The position numbers and the translations under genes were made by a program. A model generated the notes under the pieces. It searched no databases. It saw only the letters and a list, made by a program, of their open reading frames with translations, and was not told the origin of the DNA. From an uncultured Clostridia bacterium (lineage in GTDB: Bacteria; Bacillota; Clostridia; Oscillospirales; Acutalibacteraceae), in NCBI GenBank assembly GCA_958445555.1, contig CAUCSW010000015.1, forward strand, positions 1 to 9,781: a stretch of 9,781 nt of DNA, in the 5' to 3' direction. Within the stretch, counting starts at the first letter, position 1, and every line of letters begins with the position of its first letter. Below are positions 5,287 through 9,781 of the stretch, piece after piece.

Positions 5287-5658
5287 ATGAAATCATTGGC
5301 TGAATTACAGGCGATCAAAGAGAGGATGCAGAGCAAGGTCAACCTTCGCGAAGGCACGGGAGATGTCCGCGTTGTCGTCGGAATGGCGACCTGCGGTATT
5401 GCCGCCGGCGCACGTCCCGTTCTCAACACCCTCGTTGAAGAGGTCAACAGACTCGGAATTACCGATAAGGTAACCGTATCACAGACAGGCTGCATCGGCA
5501 TTTGCCAATATGAGCCTATCGTCGAGGTCTATGAGGCAGGCAAGGACAAGGTCACCTATGTTAAGATGACCGCCGAAAAGGCAAAGAAGGTTGCCGAGCA
5601 GCACCTTAAGAACGGCAAGATAGTTTCAGAGTATGTCATAACCGAAACCAAGGCATAA
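5287..5658 (+). CDS. Small thioredoxin-like [2Fe-2S] ferredoxin of hyd operon
   Basis: This 123-residue protein is related to the NuoE thioredoxin-fold ferredoxins and to the N-terminal domain of HydB encoded just downstream. After a charged helical N-terminus, ATCGIAAGAR (35-44) carries Cys36, and QTGCIGIC (67-74 region) carries Cys69 and Cys73 in C-x3-C spacing. The family normally has C-x4-C for the first pair; the expected partner five residues before Cys36 is Val31, so only three of four classical Cys ligands are present. A non-Cys ligand, an altered cluster or no cluster are all possible. Such proteins are common companions of hydB, so the three-Cys form may be a family trait rather than decay. 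The SD AAAGGAAG (about 5273-5280) suits the ATG. A gap of 32 bases separates it from the ATPase gene and 18 from hydB. Confidence 0.82.
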   Translation: MKSLAELQAIKERMQSKVNLREGTGDVRVVVGMATCGIAAGARPVLNTLVEEVNRLGITDKVTVSQTGCIGICQYEPIVEVYEAGKDKVTYVKMTAEKAKKVAEQHLKNGKIVSEYVITETKA

Positions 5659-5676
5659 TTTTTGGAGGTTAAATAT

Positions 5677-7497
5677 ATGATTCGTGCACATGTTTTGATC
5701 TGCGGCGGTACGGGTTGTACCTCTTCGGGCAGTAAGGCGATCCAGGCTGCCTTCGCAGAGAGTATCGAAAGAAACGGTCTTGCCGATGAGGTCAAGATCG
5801 TACAGACCGGTTGCTTCGGCCTCTGCGCACTCGGTCCCGTCGTCATCGTTTATCCGGACGGAACCTTCTACAGCAGAGTCACGACCGACAATGTAGAAGA
5901 GATCGTAACGGAGCATCTCCTCAAGGGACGCGTTGTTGAGCATCTCGCCTACACCGACACGGGCGAAGACCATTCAAAGCCCACAAGCGAGATCTCACTC
6001 GGCGATACTGCGTTCTATAAATCCCAGCACCGCGTGGTTCTTCGTAACTGCGGTGTTATCGACCCCGAAAATATAGATGAGTATATCGCTATGGACGGAT
6101 ATGCTGCTCTTGGTAAGGTCCTCACCGAAATGACCCCCGAGGATGTTATAAAGTGCGTGACCGACTCCGGACTTCGCGGAAGAGGCGGCGGCGGATTCCC
6201 GACAGGCCGCAAATGGGCTCTCTGCGCCCCCAACAAGGCACCTCAAAAGTATGTCGTCTGCAACGCCGATGAAGGCGACCCGGGCGCATTTATGGATCGT
6301 TCGGTTCTTGAAGGCGACCCGCATTCGGTCATCGAAGCTATGGAGATCGCAGGTTATGCGATCGGCGCCACCAAGGGATATGTTTATGTCAGAGCCGAAT
6401 ATCCGATAGCCGTCAAGAGACTTCAGAAGGCAATAGATCAGGCCCGTGAATACGGACTCCTCGGAAAGAACATCTTCAATTCCGGCTTCGATTTCGATCT
6501 TGATATCCGCCTCGGCGCAGGTGCGTTCGTCTGCGGTGAAGAGACCGCTCTTATGACTTCGATCGAGGGTAACCGCGGCGAGCCCCGCCCGCGTCCTCCG
6601 TTCCCGGCAGTCAAGGGTCTTTACAATTCACCCACGGTCGAAAACAACGTTGAGACCTTCGCAAATATTCCTCAGATCATCCTTCGCGGTGCTGATTGGT
6701 TCGCTTCAATGGGTACCGAAAAGTCCAAGGGAACAAAGGTCTTTGCTCTCGGCGGTAAGATAAAGCATACCGGACTCGTGGAGATCCCGATGGGAACCAC
6801 ACTCCGTGAAATAATCGAAGATATCGGCGGCGGTATTCCGAACGGCAAGAAGTTCAAAGCCGCTCAGACCGGCGGTCCTTCGGGCGGTTGTATCCCCGCA
6901 AACCTTGTCGATGTTAAGGTTGACTACGATAACCTTATCGCAATGGGTTGTATGATGGGATCGGGCGGTCTCATCGTTATGGATGAGGACACCTGTATGG
7001 TCGATATGGCGAAGTTCTTCCTTGAATTCACGGTCGACGAATCCTGCGGAAAGTGCACTCCCTGCCGTGTGGGTATCAAGCGCCTTTATGAGATGCTTGA
7101 TAAGATAACCAAGGGTCAGGGCACTCTTGAGGATATCGACAGAATGGAAGAGCTCTGCAATTACATAAAGGCAAACTCTCTCTGCGGACTCGGACAGACC
7201 GCGCCTAACCCGGTGCTCTCGACCCTGAAGTTCTTCCGCGATGAGTATGTCGCCCACGTTGTGGACAAAAAGTGCCCCGCGGGCGTCTGCAAGAATCTGC
7301 TTCAGTTCACCATCGATAAGGATAAGTGTATCGGATGCGGAATGTGCGCTAAGAACTGCCCTGCAGAAACGATCGTCAGAACGGATTATGTCGCACCCGG
7401 CCATAAACTCGCCTCATTTGAGATCATCAATGATAAGTGCGTGAAGTGCGGCGCTTGTATGTCCAATTGTAAGTTCAAAGCTATTTCGAAAATATAA
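5677..7497 (+). CDS. hydB: HydB, NADH/FMN-binding NuoF-like subunit of [FeFe] hydrogenase
   Basis: This 606-residue flavoprotein is the diaphorase subunit where NADH meets FMN and, in bifurcating enzymes, where electrons split toward ferredoxin and NAD. Domains in order are: an N-terminal thioredoxin-like [2Fe-2S] domain (Cys9, 14, 46, 50); the NuoF core with glycine-rich GLRGRGGGGFPTGRKW (165-180) and NADEGDPGAFMDR (196-208) for NADH/FMN; an SLBB-type region around 355-440; the [4Fe-4S] site CGKCTPC (Cys457, 460, 463) with Cys503; a CPAGVC motif at 533-538; and a C-terminal 2x[4Fe-4S] domain (Cys551/554/557/561 and 588/591/594/598). This complement matches HydB of Thermotoga and clostridial HydABC. 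ATG 5677 is set by GGAGG at 5664-5668 with 8 bases of spacing; an in-frame TTG at 5662 would put the SD inside the gene. Intact and normal length. Confidence 0.95.
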   Translation: MIRAHVLICGGTGCTSSGSKAIQAAFAESIERNGLADEVKIVQTGCFGLCALGPVVIVYPDGTFYSRVTTDNVEEIVTEHLLKGRVVEHLAYTDTGEDHSKPTSEISLGDTAFYKSQHRVVLRNCGVIDPENIDEYIAMDGYAALGKVLTEMTPEDVIKCVTDSGLRGRGGGGFPTGRKWALCAPNKAPQKYVVCNADEGDPGAFMDRSVLEGDPHSVIEAMEIAGYAIGATKGYVYVRAEYPIAVKRLQKAIDQAREYGLLGKNIFNSGFDFDLDIRLGAGAFVCGEETALMTSIEGNRGEPRPRPPFPAVKGLYNSPTVENNVETFANIPQIILRGADWFASMGTEKSKGTKVFALGGKIKHTGLVEIPMGTTLREIIEDIGGGIPNGKKFKAAQTGGPSGGCIPANLVDVKVDYDNLIAMGCMMGSGGLIVMDEDTCMVDMAKFFLEFTVDESCGKCTPCRVGIKRLYEMLDKITKGQGTLEDIDRMEELCNYIKANSLCGLGQTAPNPVLSTLKFFRDEYVAHVVDKKCPAGVCKNLLQFTIDKDKCIGCGMCAKNCPAETIVRTDYVAPGHKLASFEIINDKCVKCGACMSNCKFKAISKI

Positions 7498-7513
7498 GCG
7501 AGGAGTGAGATAA

Positions 7514-7774
7514 ATGAGCGAAATGGTAAATCTTAAGATCAACGGCATTGCCGTCAGCGTACCGAAGGGCAGCACGATCCTCGAAGCCGCAAAGTCCGTC
7601 GGTATAGGCATTCCCACTCTTTGCTATATGAAAGACAGGAACGAAATAGGTGCCTGCCGTATCTGTATGGTAGAGGCCAACGAGGGAAGAGGCTTCAGAA
7701 TGGTCGCCGCCTGCGTTTATCCCGTAAGCGAGGGAATGGAGGTCAAGACCGCAAGCAAGAAAAACCACACTTGA
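7514..7774 (+). CDS. hydA: HydA 5' part: N-terminal [2Fe-2S] domain, cut off by a frameshift
   Basis: This frame encodes 86 residues that form the plant-type [2Fe-2S] ferredoxin domain at the start of HydA/NuoG proteins. Ligands Cys37, Cys48, Cys51 and Cys67 follow the usual spacing, and the domain is complete. ATG 7514 has AGGAG at 7501-7505 with 8 bases of spacing, 16 bases after hydB. The protein then reads TASKKNHT and stops, although homologs continue into an ARKTTLELILS-like helix and the rest of the hydrogenase. The missing remainder is found in another frame from 7761. Alone, this product would be a small ferredoxin-like protein. The hydrogenase made from this sequence as given would lack its normal link between domains. 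Confidence 0.85.
   Translation: MSEMVNLKINGIAVSVPKGSTILEAAKSVGIGIPTLCYMKDRNEIGACRICMVEANEGRGFRMVAACVYPVSEGMEVKTASKKNHT
7757..7774 (+). other. hydA: Frameshift site in hydA, probable 17-bp deletion or assembly error
   Basis: The upstream frame reads AAG AAA AAC CAC ACT TGA. The downstream frame reads AAA ACC ACA CTT GAG, giving KTTLELILSTHDRKC. Joining the frames needs +1, and the result is still about six residues shorter than this segment in homologs as I recall them. A lost SKKVREARKTT-like stretch coded with a second GCAAGA 17 bases after the one at 7755-7760 would give exactly the observed sequence and frame after deletion between the repeats. The ancestral sequence is hypothetical. Confidence 0.6.
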
Positions 7775-9257
7775 GCTGATACTCTCCACACATGACAGAA
7801 AGTGTCTCTCCTGCGTCCGCTCGGGAAACTGCGAGCTCCAGAAGCTCTGCTTTGAGTACGGCGTTGAAAACGAGGGTGTGTTCGACGGTGATAAACCCGT
7901 TTATGATATCGACGATTCGGCACCTCATATGATCCGCAACAATAATAAATGTATTCTCTGTCGCCGCTGCGTTGCCGCCTGCAATGAGCAGTTCGTTGCC
8001 GTTATAGGTCCCAACAACCGCGGTATAGATACAAACATAGGCTCTGTTATGGGTCTGAACCTTAACGAGACCGGTTGTATCTCCTGCGGACAGTGCATAG
8101 TAAACTGCCCGACCGGTGCCCTTTATGAAAAGGATGACACCGATAAGGTATGGGAAGCTCTCAACGATGACGAAAAGTATGTTGTCGTTCAGACCGCACC
8201 TGCAGTCAGAGCTGCCCTCGGTGAGGAATTCGGCATGCCAATCGGCACCCGCGTGACCGGCAAAATGGCAGCTGCCCTCAGAAGACTCGGCTTCGATAAG
8301 GTGTTCGACACCGATTATGGCGCCGATCTTACCATAATGGAGGAAGGCACCGAGTTCATCGACCGTCTCAAAAACGGCGGAAAGCTCCCAATGATAACCT
8401 CCTGCTCTCCGGGCTGGGTAAAATTCTGTGAAACATATCATCCCGAGTTTATTGAAAACCTTTCGTCCTGCAAGTCACCGCAGCAGATGTTCGGTGCGGT
8501 ACTCAAGACCTACTATGCAGAGAAAAACGGCATAGATCCCGCTAAGATCTTCAGCGTTTCCGTTATGCCGTGTACCGCAAAGAAGTTTGAGATCGGCCGC
8601 GATGATGAGGCTGCGGCGGGATATCCCGACCTTGATGTCACCATTACCACGCGCGAGCTTGCCCGTATGATCAAACGAGCAGGTATTGATTTTTGCAATC
8701 TCCCCGATGAGGACTTTGATAATCCTCTCGGCGAATCAACCGGTGCAGGCGTTATATTCGGAACCAGCGGCGGTGTTATGGAGGCAGCTCTCCGTACCGT
8801 CAAGGAACTCCTTGAAAACAAACCGCTTGACAATGTTGACTTTACCGCCTGCCGCGGCACCGATCTTCCAATCAAGGAAGCGACCGTGAATGTCGCGGGC
8901 ACCGATGTTAACATTGCAATATGCAGCGGAACGGGAGCGGCGCACGCTCTCCTCGAAATGGTCAAGAAGGGCCAAAAGAATTATCACTTCATCGAAATTA
9001 TGGGTTGCCCCGGCGGATGTATCAACGGCGGCTGTCAGCCTATCGTTCCCGCATCGGTCCGCAATTTCACAGATGTAAAGGGACTCCGCTCCAAAGCTCT
9101 TTATGATGAGGATGCGGCGAAGAAGATCCGTAAGTCTCATGAGAACCCCATGATCAAGGAGCTCTACAGTGAGTACTTCGGCGAGCCCGGCAGCCATAAG
9201 GCACATCAGTGTCTGCACACATCTTATGTGGACAGATCAAAGTCAAAGATCAGATAG
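7761..9257 (+). CDS. hydA: HydA 3' part: FeS domains and H-cluster catalytic domain, frameshifted
   Basis: This open frame carries the rest of the catalytic [FeFe] hydrogenase subunit without its own credible start; the only early candidate, GTG at 7878, lacks a proper SD. In order it has: a His/Cys-ligated [4Fe-4S] site (His at 7791, then Cys at 7803, 7812 and 7830); two [4Fe-4S] ferredoxin motifs (CILCRRCVAAC from 7950, CISCGQCIVNC from 8076); the H-cluster domain with L1 TSCSPGW at 8397-8417, L2 MPCTAKKFE near 8565, and L3 CPGGCINGGCQP from 9006; and the small-subunit-like tail SHKAHQCLHTSY near the end. Joined with the 5' part, it would make a protein of about 580 residues, normal for clostridial NADH-linked HydA. 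L1 has Ser where TSCCP enzymes have the second Cys, and L3 has GGC for GGG. The domains themselves show no other damage. Confidence 0.88.
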   Translation, partial: KTTLELILSTHDRKCLSCVRSGNCELQKLCFEYGVENEGVFDGDKPVYDIDDSAPHMIRNNNKCILCRRCVAACNEQFVAVIGPNNRGIDTNIGSVMGLNLNETGCISCGQCIVNCPTGALYEKDDTDKVWEALNDDEKYVVVQTAPAVRAALGEEFGMPIGTRVTGKMAAALRRLGFDKVFDTDYGADLTIMEEGTEFIDRLKNGGKLPMITSCSPGWVKFCETYHPEFIENLSSCKSPQQMFGAVLKTYYAEKNGIDPAKIFSVSVMPCTAKKFEIGRDDEAAAGYPDLDVTITTRELARMIKRAGIDFCNLPDEDFDNPLGESTGAGVIFGTSGGVMEAALRTVKELLENKPLDNVDFTACRGTDLPIKEATVNVAGTDVNIAICSGTGAAHALLEMVKKGQKNYHFIEIMGCPGGCINGGCQPIVPASVRNFTDVKGLRSKALYDEDAAKKIRKSHENPMIKELYSEYFGEPGSHKAHQCLHTSYVDRSKSKIR

Positions 9258-9276
9258 TCGGCAAACAAAAGAGTAA

Positions 9277-9312
9277 GAAGGGCTGCAAAAACGAGAGTTT
9301 TTGCAGCCCTTC
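9277..9312. terminator. Bidirectional intrinsic terminator after hydA
   Basis: GAAGGGCTGCAAAAAC (9277-9292) and its exact complement GTTTTTGCAGCCCTTC (9297-9312) form a perfect 16-bp stem with a GAGA tetraloop. It lies 19 bases after the hydA stop and 21 bases beyond the stop of the convergent LysM gene. The minus strand reads on into a U-rich run (TTACTCTTTTGTTTGCC), while the plus strand has the weaker TTACTTTTGC. The placement between convergent genes fits a shared terminator. Confidence 0.88.
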
Positions 9313-9333
9313 GTGACATTACTTTTGCTATTT

Positions 9334-9781
9334 TCAGACGCAGGGAATAAGTATCATCCTGCCTTCGGTCAGCACATCCCCTTCAATGCCGTTTGCTTTC
9401 ATTATACTGCTTACCGAGGTGTTGTACCTCTTCGCGATATCCCAGAGCCGCTCCTGACCGATACCGTAATATACCGCAAGCGCAAAGTTGCCGCTGAAAC
9501 TCTTTTCCTTGTCTCCGTCAACGACGATATCTGTGACCGCCCTTACCGAATTATCGGCGAATACCCTGCATTTTACCGACATATCGGCGCGTATTTCGAC
9601 CTTGTCGTTTCCCTGGAGGGTGAATGATGTGCCGCAAATGCATATTACCGTGTCGGCGGTAAAGCTTTCTCCGATCCCGTCACAGGGGAAGGAATATGAA
9701 AAATCGAGCGGCTTTTCAAAGAATACTGCCGTTCCGTCGCAGTCACACCCTATACTGGATACCGTCACCGTGCCGCTGATC
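9334..9781 (-). CDS. SPOCS/DUF3794-like and LysM domain protein, C-terminal part (runs off right edge)
   Basis: This is the last 148 codons of a minus-strand gene whose start is outside the window; the frame stays open to the edge, and the internal GTG at 9768 is not its start. The N-terminal portion seen here (ISGTVTVSSIG, then a PLDFSYSFP strand and TADTVICICGTSFTLQGNDKVEIRADMSV in pieces) has the alternating-strand pattern of DUF3794/SPOCS domains. The last 45 or so residues are a LysM peptidoglycan-binding domain: YGIGQERLWDIAKRYNTSV, IMKANGI, and a final RMILIPC. SPOCS-LysM proteins in Clostridia are linked to the spore coat or cortex, which supports a spore-forming lineage. It ends in TGA at 9336-9334 and converges on hydA with the shared terminator between them. 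Not part of the hydrogenase operon. Confidence 0.82.
   Translation of the reverse strand, partial: ISGTVTVSSIGCDCDGTAVFFEKPLDFSYSFPCDGIGESFTADTVICICGTSFTLQGNDKVEIRADMSVKCRVFADNSVRAVTDIVVDGDKEKSFSGNFALAVYYGIGQERLWDIAKRYNTSVSSIMKANGIEGDVLTEGRMILIPCV

Noticed and set aside
7757..7774. Programmed ribosomal frameshift in hydA at the A-rich run
   Set aside because: The A-run resembles a slippery site, but joining the frames needs +1 rather than -1, and six residues of the usual helix would still be missing; no such recoding is known to me for hydA.
7878..9257. Independent gene starting at GTG 7878
   Set aside because: The open frame extends upstream with the His/Cys [4Fe-4S] motif of HydA, and the GTG has no properly spaced SD, so this is the 3' part of one broken gene.

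Overview
The window comes from a Gram-positive anaerobe, most likely a fermentative Clostridia member of the Ruminococcaceae/Oscillospiraceae type. The signs are a HydABC-type [FeFe] hydrogenase operon of clostridial architecture, purine-rich AGGAGG-type ribosome binding sites, and a LysM protein with a sporulation-type (DUF3794/SPOCS-like) domain at the right edge. This taxonomic call is inference. There is no rRNA, tRNA, CRISPR array, transposase or integrase in the window.

Layout. On the minus strand, bases 1-240 hold the first 80 codons of a family 2 glycosyltransferase that runs off the left edge. A divergent intergenic region of about 690 bases (241-926) follows. It contains a stretch of short degenerate repeats, an AT-rich patch with a possible minus-strand promoter, and a good plus-strand promoter (TGGACT, 17 bp, TATAAT, with an extended -10 TGn) about 145 bp ahead of hydC. 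From 927 to 9257 nearly everything is on the plus strand and tightly packed, as one apparent operon: hydC; a DRTGG-like protein; an RsbW-like ATPase; an H-cluster-domain protein with ferredoxin and C-terminal FeS domains (like putative H2-sensing hydrogenases); a second DRTGG-like protein; a PHP-domain phosphoesterase; a second histidine-kinase-type ATPase; a small thioredoxin-like ferredoxin; hydB; and hydA. Four neighbouring pairs overlap by a few bases. A perfect 16-bp hairpin at 9277-9312 ends the operon and separates it from a convergent minus-strand LysM gene that runs off the right edge.

How the genes fit together. HydC, HydB and HydA are the three subunits of a soluble NADH-linked, probably electron-bifurcating, hydrogenase. 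NADH/FMN chemistry sits on HydB, [2Fe-2S] transfer on HydC, and H2 formation or uptake on the H-cluster of HydA. The six genes between hydC and the small ferredoxin look like a signalling cassette rather than catalytic parts. They comprise two DRTGG paralogs, two GHKL-type ATPases, a phosphoesterase, and a hydrogenase-like protein whose active-site loop has Ala where catalytic enzymes have the proton-relay Cys. A reasonable hypothesis is that this cassette senses H2 or redox state and adjusts hydrogenase expression or activity.

Main anomaly: hydA is frameshifted as given. Its [2Fe-2S] domain is closed by a stop at 7772-7774, while the rest of the protein continues in another frame. About six conserved-length residues are also missing at the junction, which fits a 17-bp deletion between short direct repeats, or an assembly error, better than a single-base slip.
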